Assembly (NCBI RefSeq): GCF_008728515.1
Contig: NC_044984.1
Location: 93,357,181 to 93,421,180, forward strand
Length of the DNA stretch: 64,000 bases
Direction: 5' to 3'
Source: Papio anubis
Taxonomy: Eukaryota; Chordata; Mammalia; Primates; Cercopithecidae
Part shown: positions 34,193 through 45,500 of the stretch, piece after piece
How positions within the stretch are numbered: the stretch's first letter is position 1
Layout of the letters: each line of letters starts with the position of its first letter
Notes under the pieces: model-generated
What the model was told of the DNA's origin: nothing
The model's database searches: none
What the model saw: only the letters and a program-made list of their open reading frames with translations
Program-made: the position numbers and the translations under genes

Positions 34193-34682
34193 TGATGTTT
34201 TGACATCTTGCTATAAAGAGACTGCCCCTCCTGGCTCTAGCCAATTCTTAGAGATAGCAAAGGACTCAGTTAGGAGCATACCTTAGATTTGCAAATTAAC
34301 CAAGTCATATATCTTCTGTGTGGCCTGTATACCCCCAGGAAAAAATATGCTTGTGTCTTAATCATCCCAAGGCCATGTACCAGGCAATTAGGGACTATCT
34401 CTATAGTTTAGAGCCTGAAGGAATTATTCAAACTAACCAATTCTAAGAAGTTTATCCTGCCCTCCCTCACCCTTCCTGTCCCATGGAAACTCTAATAAAA
34501 TTCTAGTTTTGGCTTTCCTCTTACTTCTGTCTTCTGCCACCTGACCAAAACCTGGTGATTCCCCTGTAACTGTGTATGGCATGTGGTGACTCCTCCCATC
34601 TCTAGGACCTGTGAAAATAATAATAAACTTTGTTTTCTTGCGGCTTTCCTATGTCCCCTGTGCTGCACCTGATTAACCATCA
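34193..34682 (+). mobile_element. Endogenous-retrovirus solo LTR (ERV1-type, family not named)
   Basis: About 490 bp from TGATGTTTTG to TTAACCATCA, with TGATG/CATCA inverted ends. Polyadenylation-type AATAATAATAAACTTTG lies near 34615, and CACCTGATTAACCATCA closes it. No 4-bp duplication is visible, so the ends are probable, not certain. There are no viral genes; a short minus-strand frame over it is chance. Confidence 0.7.
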
Positions 34683-34934
34683 CCTAAAAGAACTCAGAAT
34701 ACGGTTCATATATTTCCTCTTCATTTGCCTCTAATACATTTTTAAAATGTAAATGATTAGAAGCTCTATTTGATTGAGGACAATAGATTGAGAAAATGAT
34801 TGAGCAGAAAAAGAAAATCAAATGAGAATACTAAGACCCTTCAAAAAAGATATGGCAGAAATTCTTCGTGTGTTTTATAATTTTAGATTATAAACTCATA
34901 ATTTGTTTTTAGTTCATTTGAAAGAATCACATTT

Positions 34935-35460
34935 GTACCAGTCAGGAATTGATCAGAAAAATGGATCGTCATGAATGAAACAGAATAGTGGATTTATTGA
35001 AGCAATTAGACCATGTACAATTGGGGAACTGGTTAAGAAGTTCATGCCAGGCTGTTGCTTTTGCATGTGGTATTTATTGGACCTGGGATCACTGTAAATC
35101 AGCTGGAAGGCAATCAGGAAGGAGAGATGGATTTGAAATAGGAAAGGGCAAGGACAAACTAGAACCCACAAGGTCAGACTGGAACCCCAGAGGACAAAAT
35201 GGAGCCCACCAGGAGAAACTGGAATTTGACTCTGTCGCTTATGATCTCTAATTTCAGTAATGTTAGTGACCTGCAGAGAAGTTTGAATCCTTCACCCTGG
35301 AGTAACACCTACCACTTGGCCCAGGACTGAAGGAAATCAAAGAAGGAAATCCATTGGAAGCTGGAGAACTGTGGGTCTAGGTGCTTCTCAATGTCAATAA
35401 GGTGGGTTAATAGATTAGTGACAACATGTACAAATTGCCAATGCCTGGTGTCATATATTG
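34935..35460. other. Unassigned repeat-like segment with a 20-bp tandem repeat
   Basis: Contains the tandem at 35153-35224. The surroundings look like an old transposon relic, but I cannot name it. An 87-codon frame crosses the tandem on the plus strand; its repeated Lys-Leu-Glu-Pro-type reading comes from the repeat. Confidence 0.4.
35153..35224. repeat. Degenerate 20-bp tandem repeat, 3.6 copies
   Basis: Units GACAAACTAGAACCCACAAG, GTCAGACTGGAACCCCAGAG, GACAAAATGGAGCCCACCAG and GAGAAACTGGAA follow one another without gaps. Confidence 0.85.
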
Positions 35461-38400
35461 ACTTTCAGAGTCTAAAATGGTGGCTTCTTCATTTGTGCCA
35501 TTCAGTTCTCAGACGAGTGTGCTTTATGGCCTACTCCAATTGAGAAACACGCAAAGAAATAAATTCTGAGAATGTAATTCCAGTTTAGCTAGGTTGACAC
35601 AGAATAAAGCCATATTACACTAGTTTAGTTGAAGGTATATATCTACAGAGGTATTTTGTGTTTATTTCTTTTACCACCCTTGAGGTATCTCCAGCTTTGG
35701 ATTAATTTTCATGTAAATTTTTCATCTTGGAGCTTTCTAGACCAACAGCCAAACTTAAAATGCGTTACTTGACAGTGGTTCTGGGTTCTCAAGGAAGAGT
35801 CTCTATTTCGCCATTCTGAACAGAGGCTGAGAAGACAACTTACCTAGTTATTTCCCTATGCCAATGGGCATATGAGTTCACACTTATGCTGTTATTTAGA
35901 GTGGAGTTTCTCTAGGGTCCAGACTATGGTGGTCTCTGTTCCAACTCCCTATTGGAGGAGGGACAGAGAACCTTGTCTCCTGCCTCACAGTGGATACTGA
36001 GACATTAGCCTCTAGATTACCTAAGACAGCACTTCCCCAGAGTAGACAAAGAGTCAGATCTGGGCTTTACTGCTGTGAGTTTCAGTTCTCTATTATTCTT
36101 TGTCCCCTGGAGAGCTATTTATTTTCCTTCTAGTTCAGAAATGCATTAAAAATTAAAAAAAATTATCCAGACTTTTCAGATGTTTTTAGTTGACATTTTC
36201 AGGGTAACTACTCTGCCATGTTACCTGAACAGGAAATCCATTGCATTTGCAACCAAGAACTTAAATGCAGAGACCTCTTGTACAAGGGTAGTGTGCTTTA
36301 GCAAATTCAGATTTACAGGAAAGGAAATTACAAATATACAAAACAGATCAATTAGAGGGATGAATTTGCATAACGAAAGGACTCACCACAGGACTAGTTA
36401 AAATAGCTAGGACCTAACGGTGAATTTAGAGCATCTAGGAAAATGTGTATTGTATAAATCTTTCAGGCCTGTAGTTAAAGAAATGCTGGGATGAATCCTT
36501 TTATAAAGCAGAAAGTCCTTTTTGTAATGTGAATTAGTACTCTCTAATTTACAAATCTGTAAGTTTGAGTCTTCGTGTATCTGGCTTTTCTCATTTGGCT
36601 TTAATAATAGAGATGCAGAAAAAGTTATTTATACAGAGAAGTTCAGGTTTAACTCTCCTGAGTATGATTTTTCTATGTTAATATAAAATAATCAAAACAA
36701 TCTGCATATTTAAAGAATGGAATCATGAGGTCCTTCAGATGTTTAATATGTGCATTTCTATATAATTTCCCATGGGTCTTGTTACTAGAAATATGTTGAA
36801 GACAAACGTTTCCACATAATGACTGATTTCTTTTGATAGATCTATTTAAGCACACAGTAAAAAACATCTTGACCAGAAACATAATTGCTAATTCACTGTG
36901 TTGGACATTAGCTATTGAGTTATTAACCAGTTATCTGAGGGCCTACCATGTGCTGATTAGAGTCAGAGTTCCTTAGATATCAGGTACCCAAACTCTTCCT
37001 TTTCCAGATGAAGAAACTAGTGATGTTAAATGACCTGATAAACAGTTTCATGGCTACTCAGAGGACTGCATGAAACTTCCAGCATATTATACTGCTTTCT
37101 TTAATAGAGTGAAAGAGTCCACTAAATTAAAGAGGTTGTCAACTCCATGGATCAGAAATTTATGTTAGGGAACCATGACTCACCCCGAAGGATGCCAGAC
37201 TGAGTCTGAGGCATGGTGCAAAGGGCGCAGAGACATGCCATCAGACAGGCTTGTGCCTGCACGTCTTGCATTGACCTCGGGCAATTTATTAACTTCTCTG
37301 AACTGCAGTTTCCCCATACGCAAAGCAGAAAATTAATACTCATCCTGCCATCTTGAAAATGTATTGTTAGAAAAGAACATTCTTATATGGGAGATATACT
37401 TTACTGTATAAACTCCAAGGTGCTTTAAAAGTGTCATTTGTTATGATTATTGCCACAGCTATTCTAGAATATGCATACATCAAGAGATCTATGAACTTTC
37501 ACAAATATTTTTGCAGAATAATCAAGGAACAAGTTGTTAACCTTTTTCTCAGAAGCAACAAAGAAGAAAAATCTAGATTAGATGTTTATACAAAAAGTTA
37601 TTTACAGTTCAGAGCTGTGTCCAATGTCATTTGTTATCATTATTCTTATATAAGTGAATTACTTAAATTTTTAAAAAATAGTTAATATATGGAAAGCAAT
37701 CAGAAGAATGATTTGCATATAACAAAATTTATATAAACATTTGTTATTGTTAATTATATCCTCATACTTTTCTATTCCTCCTGCAATTGTGCAAGTCAAA
37801 CTCTCTCAACTCTGAATTTTATTTTCTATTGTTTGAAATGACAAAGATCATGGGTAGCTGATAATTCAAGCATTGCTTTTGATCACTGGGAAGAATAAGA
37901 TATTGCTTTAGGGAGTAAAAGTATTGGGAGACATTGTAACAACGCCTATAGCTTCAAAGGACAGTGTGTTTTTAAATGCATGTATACATTATACATTGTT
38001 CCCACTTAGCTTCTGTTATAAAAGTCCTGAGATATCTTCTGGGCTTTGATCTGTTTATGGATCCAATTGGCAGAGAAGTGATGAGACCACAAATTAGAGA
38101 GAAAATTTAGTCACAAAATTGGAAATTATAAGCCTTTTATTGCTGAATTATTCCCTTCCTGAATTTTAGAATATGGTCACATATAAAGGTTATTTTACTT
38201 CAATAAATCCTTGGATGAGGAAGACAATAACCATATCTGTACAAAAGAATAACAGGATTTAAATATTGCATCGATTTTTACCTACATTTTCTAATTGCTC
38301 ATTACCTAAGGCAGCTCAGAAATGACTAACTGTCTCCCTTTTCATGGTCAGGGCAGCTGCTTTTATACATTACATGCTGGTTTTATATGAACTTCAGTGG

Positions 38401-39294
38401 TTTTTCGAAGAAGGAATAATTAGAAAAGGTACAGCCAGGGAATTTTTATAACTCCTTTAATGAATACTAACTAGTATTTTATCTTTAAAAGGGACCATGG
38501 CTGTCCTTAATTGCAACCAAGTTCATTAATAAAATGTTTTCATGCAGCAAACACAAAATAATATAAAGAAACCAGAGAAAAATCTAAACTGAGAGTTGTA
38601 GTTATTATCTGCGCTCAGTGAATCAAGCCTACTTGCAAAGATGCATAATTATTTTTTAATAAAAAAGAAATAAAAGATTTTGCTGGCTTAATCAACAAAA
38701 GGGAATGATACTAAAAATGACATGAGAGTAGGATGCTGTGTACTGATTCCAGCTGCTTCTCTTTTGAGGTGGAATTATCTGAATTGGAAAAGAAAATCCC
38801 CATTTCCCCAGCAAGGTACAGATTGTACAAAACAGAGATCCATCCTTGACCTGGTAAATATCTAATGAAACCACATCTTCTTTCCATTTTTTTCCCACCC
38901 TGAGCCACATGCTGTATATTAAATAAAGGACTCAACTTTGTTCATACTGGAGAAGTTGTCTGGGCTGCTGCAGGATAGAGGTTTACCTGAGGTTACCTGC
39001 ATGGAAGGGTGAATTGCTCACGCTTTAGAACACTGTTATCTTTCTCCCCATGTACTCCTTCAACAGCACAATCTACAGTGAAGTACTTGTCAGGGTAAGC
39101 AGTGAGGAAAGCAAGAGTAGGTTGATCAATAAAACATAGACTGGAGGAAGCCTCTTCCACAGGAAACTAACAATGCATAAGAAGCATATTCTTACAATGT
39201 TTGGCAGGAAATCCAGCAGCATGAAATGTACTTAATGTTTAACAGAAGTTCTGGAAGAAGGCAGCTTTACATGTGATGTAAAGAAGATTGACTG
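35461..39294. other. Repeat-poor intron block
   Basis: About 3.8 kb in which I see only weak MIR-like pieces: 36925-37080 antisense (GGGCCTACCATGTGCTGATT) and 37225-37330 sense (GACCTCGGGCAATTTATTAA). AT-rich, with no gene. Short frames lack domains. Confidence 0.5.
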
Positions 39295-39520
39295 AAGGCA
39301 TGCTAGGGTCTCTATGGAAAGAGATTTGGATGTGAATAGACCTGGGCTTGGGCTCTGGCTCCACCATGCTCTAAATGTGGGAATGTGTGTGAGTTCCTGC
39401 TCCTCCCCTTCCTCTGCTGTAAAATGGGAATGGTAACACCTGCCTTAGCAGACTATAAGCAAACAGTGATCTGAGATGTGTGGAAGCTTTGTCAACTCTA
39501 AAGCACTATTAAAATGCTTC
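39295..39520 (+). mobile_element. MIR SINE
   Basis: Sense MIR-like: CTTGGGCTCTGGCTCCACCA, CCTCTGCTGTAAAATGGGAA, TAACACCTGCCTTAGCAG. Confidence 0.7.
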
Positions 39521-40089
39521 AGGAAAGTAAAGGGAATTTATCCTGGTCACCCGCCTCAGGAACAGTCAAGAAACCATAATGTGTTCCCAGTCCTGGCACT
39601 GGTTTCCCTCTAGTTCAAAAACTGGGTCTTGGAATGACTGGCTTTCTTCTGATTTTCAAGGTTGAGTGACTGGCAGTCTGCCTGGTCACACGTCAGAGAG
39701 CACCACCACATCAACTGCATGGCTGCAGTCCCTGTGCAGGAAGCTTCCTTTGCTCCCCAGCAAGTGCAGGGGCTGGCAGAGGTTGCTTCAGCCTTGTGTT
39801 GCAGGGGGAAATAGGTGCCACATGCTATTATGACCCATGGTGATGGTGGGGGTGACTGGTGCTTCTACATACATCCTGGTTCTGAGCTCCTTTTCTGAAT
39901 CTTTGTAGTTACACATGGGAGTCAACAGCCCACTGCCTCCCCTTTCTCCTCTATCTACCCCATTGCCTTCTTCCAGCTTCCCCCCAACCCCCACCCCCAG
40001 TCTAACGAAAAAGAAGTTAAATTCCTATCTTAGCATCAAATCCAGCTGTAGTTTTTTCCCCCAACTAAGCACACGCAGTACAGTACCTC
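39521..40089. other. Unassigned sequence
   Basis: Nothing recognisable apart from a C-rich run (CCCCCAACCCCCACCCCC) near 39980. A 92-codon plus-strand frame reads Pro/Ser/Thr low complexity from it. Confidence 0.45.
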
Positions 40090-40370
40090 CTCCTGTACCA
40101 TATACCTCCTCCGGTAAGATACTCCTGATCTCTTTCTCCTCCCCTAGGCTCATTTTAAGGTCCTTGCTGTATGTGACCCTATGTATATGCTGAATGTGGT
40201 TCTTATTGAACTGTACTATAACTGTTTACTTCTTTCGGTTAGAATGCGAACTCTTCAAAGGAAATTCCTACTCCCCAGTTGTCTCTCCAGTCGGAGCAGT
40301 ATGCTCCAATACACATCTAGCATAGTGCTTGGCATACAGTAAGGAGATGTAAATGATTATCGAACTGAAT
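40090..40370 (+). mobile_element. L2 LINE 3' end
   Basis: Sense L2 end: GGTTAGAATGCGAACTCTTC, TAGCATAGTGCTTGGCATAC, AGTAAGGAGATGTAAATGAT, in the usual order. 40371-40930 after it is unassigned. Confidence 0.7.
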
Positions 40371-40930
40371 TGATCAGACCCTACCACTCCCACTGATTTA
40401 CAATTATACATATGCAAAGAAGGGTCATTTTGTGACCACAGTGCAATCAAGATGAACATGTCTCTAACTTCTGACTTCTCTCTTTCTGAATCCGTCTACC
40501 CTAGCTCACCCATCTGTCTGCAAGAAGGGCCAAGAAGAGCACAGACTCAGTCGAACAAAGATGGACGAGAACTGGTCACAAATTGAACTATTCCTTCTTT
40601 ATTTTCCATTTCTGTTTTGATTCTTTAAAAGGAATTTCAAAATTTTACTTTTTTCTGGTGCTATTAACCTAAAATGCCTAATAATCTCTACATCGATACA
40701 CGATTTGAATAATTATACACTTGATGGGGTTAAAAGGAAAGTTTGGAAATCATCTTACACCTTCTGGAAATATTCCAAGTCAAACTGATTAAAGAAATTA
40801 GTTCTTTCTCCTTAGTTCTCAATCATATGCCAGGAATTCCAGGTTTGTGGATTTGTCATTTAATTGCATATTATCGATAAATAGTATAAAGACCTTTCCT
40901 GAGAACTCACTGTTCTGAGTGGTTTCTATA

Positions 40931-41350
40931 GCTCTGTGACAGATGTTATCAGTTGGCCAGTAAAATCCATTCCAATTTCCTCTCTCTTGCTTATTTTCTC
41001 CTACAGAGGTTAGAAAAAGCTAAGCCGTACTTTCCCAGTCTCCTGCAAGTTGGACAGTGGCCATGTTACATGGTCTGGCTGATGAGGTGTAAACCTGAGT
41101 CTGCTGGAAATATACTGGAAGAACTTTTCCCACGTCTCTATCATTGCTCCCTTTCCCCTTCCTCCATCTGGTAATGCAGATGTGATGACAGAAGCTGCCA
41201 TAGCCACTCTGTGGTCATGAGGGGAAAAACACAAAAATATGAGCACAAAGTGCCATCATGCTAGGGAGAACAGAGCAAAAAGACAGAAAGGCTCTGGTCC
41301 TAAATGGCACTACTAACAAGTGCCCACTTCCATGCCTCTTGTCAACCAAC
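40931..41350 (+). mobile_element. Old interspersed repeat-like segment, family uncertain
   Basis: TTGGACAGTGGCCATGTTAC, then GCAGATGTGATGACAGAAGC and CTGTGGTCATGAGG follow the order of a common old repeat related to the 13640-13960 segment. The family is not named. Confidence 0.4.
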
Positions 41351-41795
41351 ACAATTCATGTCTGTATGATTTCAACCCCTGTTGGTCAGGTTTCAGTTAC
41401 TTGAAGCTAAAAGCATTTCTAATTGATTCAAACCCCAAATAAAAACATTGCCCTAATGATGAAACAGAACTTAGTTACTTTGGCCTCATTTACAAAATGA
41501 AATGTAGCTAATCTTTAACAAATTCAATCCTAAATAGTTCTCTTTATGCCTACTGTCAGGCATGCCCTTCTTCTGTGGCTGGATCTGATTTCCTAAAGCC
41601 TTAATTTCTAACTCAACATAGCAAAGAGGTGGAGGGAAGCAATCATGCCTAAACCCTCATGGGGGTCATGACTTACAGTTGACTGAGGACGGCCTCCATT
41701 GACTACATATTCTATTGCAACTTGAGGTTCCTTTAACAAATACTAGGTCATAACATTTAAAGCTGATGGCACAGCTTCTGTTACAAGAATATTAT

Positions 41796-42238
41796 TGTAC
41801 TAGTTTCCTAAGGTTGCTGTATAAATTACCATAAACTGGGTGGCTTGAAACAGAAATTTATTCTCTGACAGTTCTGGGGGCCAGAATTCTGAAATCAGTG
41901 TGTCAGCAGGGCATTCTCCCTCTGAAGGCTCAATGGGAGACTCCTTCCTTGCTTCTTTGAGCTTCTGGTGGTTCCAGGTGTCCCTTGGCCTGTGGCAGCA
42001 TCACGCCAATCTTTGCCTTGTCTTTACATGGCCTTCTCTGCTTCTTCTTCTCTTTTGTCTGTCTTCTTTTCTTATAAAAACACTTATTTGACTTAGGGCC
42101 TATCCTGTTAATCCAAGATGATCTGGTCTTGGATCCTTAAATGAATTAGATTTATAAACACTCCTTTTCCAAATAAGGTCACATTCACAGGTTCTATGTG
42201 GGCATATCTTTTGAAATGCCACCATTCAATCTACTACA
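41796..42238 (-). mobile_element. MLT1 LTR (ERVL-MaLR), full length
   Basis: Antisense MLT1 of 443 bp from TGTACTAGTTTCCTAAGGTT to TTCAATCTACTACA, with TCCAAATAAGGTCACATTCA near the 5' end. The 5-bp flanks are ATTAT (41791-41795) and ATTCT (42239-42243), four of five matching. Confidence 0.9.
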
Positions 42239-42619
42239 ATTCTAGAAAATTTATTCCACTTTCCTTATTTATTTTTGTTGGATCTCATGAACTTTGATTT
42301 TTTTAAGCTGTGTAAGGAAACATTTATAGCAATTTAAGTTTTGTGTTGCATCAGAATTTAAGGTTGTTTCAGGAAACAAATGTTTTATTTCACATTTTAA
42401 AGTAAAGAATTATTTATCTGATTACATTTTAGTCTTTACTTCTCATGTTAAAGTAAAAAATAGGCGACTTCAGATCAGTAAGTATATCATGGTAGTGATA
42501 TTAAAAAGTATTTACTAAGCTTAATATAACTCGGGCAAAACATTTCTTGCAAATTATTCATCATAATCTTTAACATAGACTGGATTATTAACTTTAGGGC
42601 ATGAATTACTTTCTATCCA

Positions 42620-42775
42620 GGTTAATGGTTTTTGACCCTGTTACACATTATAATCACCTGGCAAACCTTTAAAAATGCATGCCCAAGACCCATTTCAACC
42701 AATGAATGCAAATAACTGGGGATGAACCTGCGCATCTATGCTTTTAAAAATTCTCCTAAGTTATTCTTATGTATA
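42620..42775 (+). mobile_element. MER5-like hAT-Charlie DNA transposon relic
   Basis: TTACACATTATAATCACCTG, then AAAAATGCATGCCCAAGACC and CATCTATGCTTTTAAAAATT keep the MER5A order. Terminal repeats are not clear. 42239-42619 before it holds nothing recognisable. Confidence 0.65.
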
Positions 42776-43059
42776 GTGAGGATTAAAAACTGACCTTGAC
42801 TCTTATTAGCAGTTACCTTATTCAACACCATTTATTTATTCAATCAAGTAATCATTATGCACTTTTAAGTGTATAAGTAGTTGCAGTACATATAAGGACA
42901 TCCAAGAAATGCAGGTTTATAATTTAGTAGTCATGTTGTATAATATTTTGTGTAATGTGCCAGTTATTCTCCAGGGTGGTACAGCCAAATGCTTATAGAG
43001 ACTTTCTCTGCTGGTCACTCTTAAAAATTCAAATCAATTTATAAAAGTAACTTGTATCA

Positions 43060-43224
43060 CAAAAAATTAGCCAGGCATGGTGATGCATTCCTGTAATCCC
43101 AGCTACTCAGGAGGCTGAGGCAGGAGAATCACTTGAACCTGGGAGGCAGAGGTTGCAGTGAGCCAAGATCACACCACTGCACTCCAGCCTGGGTGACAGA
43201 GTGAGACTCCATCTCAAAAAAAAA
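43060..43224 (+). mobile_element. 5'-truncated Alu (right arm)
   Basis: Starts in the middle linker (AAAAAATTAGCCAGGCATGG) and runs to the A-tail. AAAAGTAACTTGTATCA is repeated exactly on both sides (43043-43059 and 43225-43241), so the truncation happened at insertion. Confidence 0.96.
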
Positions 43225-43279
43225 AAAAGTAACTTGTATCATTATTGCTTTAACTCTCCTGCACTCAGGTGAGTGTATG

Positions 43280-43320
<41 letters not shown>
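43280..43320. repeat. (CA)n microsatellite
   Basis: About 20 uninterrupted CA units. Confidence 0.97.
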
Positions 43321-43323
<3 letters not shown>

Positions 43324-43879
43324 TGGTAATAATCAGAGCAAAATAAGACTACTATGGTTGACTATCATCAGATTATACTCTTTACAAAGTCAGGAGCCTT
43401 TTAATTATTTTAGATCCCCTTTCCACAGAGTAGAAATCAATATATGCTTGTAAAAAATCACGACTGGTAGTGATCCCTATTAGTAGGAAAAGCTTGAGCA
43501 GTAAAGTTGCCTGTGCCCTGGAGAAGTGCTGAGGACTGGAAATTCCTCTAGCTTCCACCTATTTGGGAAGACCCTTGGTTGAGTCAACATTGGCAGGTGT
43601 GAAAGGGAATGACACCGGGGCTAGCAAGAGGATCTGGCAGCCAATTAGCAGCTGCTTGTTAGAGCTCACCCCAGACTGCTGTGTGGCTGCTCATTCAGAC
43701 ATTCACAGACACCCCTGTCACAAATAAGCCACCGGGAGCTCTGCAGTCATACAAAGCAGCAACAGGAGTGGAGAAGAACCACGTTTGTCAGGAAGGCCCT
43801 GCGTGCAAGAGAGGGGCAGGGCAGAGAGCGGAGTAGAGCTTGGAGGCTATAGTTGTAATAAGCTTTCAGGAAAAGAGAA
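43321..43879. other. Unassigned sequence
   Basis: No recognisable repeat. Somewhat GC-richer at 43490-43840, with a few CpGs. No promoter, splice or coding support. Confidence 0.45.
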
Positions 43880-43889
43880 CTGAGCACCT

Positions 43890-43903
43890 ATTTTATTTTA
43901 TTT

Positions 43904-43946
<43 letters not shown>

Positions 43947-44227
43947 TGACATGGTCTTGCTCTGTCACCCAGGCTGGAGTGCCAATGGCACAATCACTGC
44001 TCATTTGCAGCCTGACTTCCTGGGCTTAAGTGATCCTACCACCTCAGCCTCCCAAGTAGCTGGGGCCATAGGCATGTGCAACCATGCTCAACTAGTTTTT
44101 GTATTTTTTACAGAGACGGGGTTTTGCCATGTTGCCCAGGCTGGTCTCGAACTCATGGACTCAAGCAATCCACCTGCCTCGGTCTCCCAAACTGCTGGGA
44201 TTACAGGCATGAGCCACCGCACCTGAC
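43890..44227 (-). mobile_element. Alu SINE with an expanded (TTTA)n tail
   Basis: Antisense Alu whose tail has become a (TTTA)n tract of about 11 units (43903-43947), followed by CATGGTCTTGCTCTGTCACC and ending at GCCACCGCACCTGACA. A 128-codon plus-strand frame across it is translated Alu antisense with a Tyr-Leu-Phe-Ile run from the tail, not a gene. Confidence 0.96.
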
Positions 44228-44369
44228 AAGCACTTTAATCTGAGGAGTCATAGAGTCTCATACATGTGAAGTCTTGTTGATGAAAGATAGGAAGATGGAG
44301 AGGAGCTGGAGGAGAACATGATATTAAGCCAAGTATTTAAAAACTACTAATGAGCCAGGAATCAAGTTG

Positions 44370-44628
44370 AGTGCATTCATTCATATGTTAATCAAATACT
44401 TGTTGAACATCTTCTATGTGTTTCAGGTGTTGAGGGTGCACAGGTGAGCATGTGTTCTCCAGGGTGAAGGACACTGGGGGAGATTTAGGACAAACAAATA
44501 ACAAACACACATACATTCAGGGTAACATGATAGAAATAGACGGTCAGGAGATACCACCTCAGTTTGGGCGATGAGGAAGGCCTTGACCCAAGGAGGTGAC
44601 ATAACGTGAGCTGAGATGATGTGGAAAG
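44370..44628 (-). mobile_element. L2 LINE, 3' piece of an interrupted copy
   Basis: Antisense L2: TTAATCAAATACTTGTTGAA, TTCAGGTGTTGAGGGTGCAC, GATGAGGAAGGCCTTGACCC. The LTR at 44629-45283 splits it from its continuation. Confidence 0.7.
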
Positions 44629-45283
44629 TGTTGGGGCTGAGAAAACACCACCCTGAAATGAAGACCTCAGAAGCAGCCTCAGAAGCAAAAGTTTTTCTGT
44701 GATCTTCTCCTGCCCTCCTGTTTCTCAGTCCCATTCTCTCCCAAGGCTAGCTATGGAAACTAGATCCCTCTTCCCCAGGGTGGGTCATAGAAACCAGACC
44801 CCCTCTTCCCCAAAGCCAGCCATAAAATCTAAAAATATTACTCTGACTTTCCCTCCACCTTTCTATGTGAAGACTGGCCACAAATAAATTATCTGACTTA
44901 CCTTGTTTGACTGTAGGTCGTAAGACCCCCATTCCAGACAGGGTCTTGTCCAACACTCAGAATGAAGGAATGCATGCTCAGGGGGACCAAGAAGAGTCTA
45001 GACAGACAGGCCTTCCTGGGTTTCCTCACTCAGTCTATTAGCATTAGATCAGACCCTTTTTTTTGGTCCAATAATATTTCTGCACAGCTGTCCATACTTG
45101 GTTGAAACCAAGTGTAAAAATGGACAATCTCCCCTGTATTTTTGGGTCTTCATCCTGAAGGCTCCCATGTTTACATGCTAAATAAATTTGTATGCCTTTT
45201 CTCTTAGTAATCTGCTTGAATGTGAATTGATTTTTCAGCGAACTTTTAGAAGGCCAAGGGCAACTTTCTTCTTGGTCCCAACA
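44629..45283 (+). mobile_element. ERV1-type solo LTR, 655 bp
   Basis: Bounded by inverted ends TGTTGGG (44629-44635) and CCCAACA (45277-45283). It contains GCTAAATAAATTTGTATGCC, a polyadenylation-type signal near 45180, 100 bp from the end. The 4-bp flanks are AAAG and AAGG, three of four matching. It lies inside an L2, which resumes at 45284. No viral genes. A 141-codon minus-strand frame over its 3' half is antisense chance. The family is not named. Confidence 0.85.
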
Positions 45284-45500
45284 AAGGAGAAGGACAGAGA
45301 TGCATGTAAAGCAGTCCCGGCAGAGGGAAGAGCAACTGTAATTGCCCTGAGGCAGGAACACGCTTGGAGTTTGCAAAGAATCAGATGATATCCAGGCTAG
45401 AATCAGAGTAAGGGCATGTTTGGAAGAAGTGGAAAAGGCAGCAGGGGTTAATGATAAGCATGTGGCCATGGCTGGGCTTCGGAAAGGGTGAGGTTTGAGG
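45284..45500 (-). mobile_element. L2 LINE, continuation after the LTR
   Basis: Antisense L2: GGCAGAGGGAAGAGCAACTG, TTGCCCTGAGGCAGGAACAC, GCTTGGAGTTTGCAAAG, in the order found upstream of the L2 3' end. Confidence 0.65.

Noticed and set aside
43840..44226. 128-codon plus-strand frame
   Set aside because: It is an Alu read antisense, with a Tyr-Leu-Phe-Ile repeat from the (TTTA)n tail.
45044..45469. 141-codon minus-strand frame
   Set aside because: It lies antisense across the LTR end and an L2 relic; no recognisable protein.
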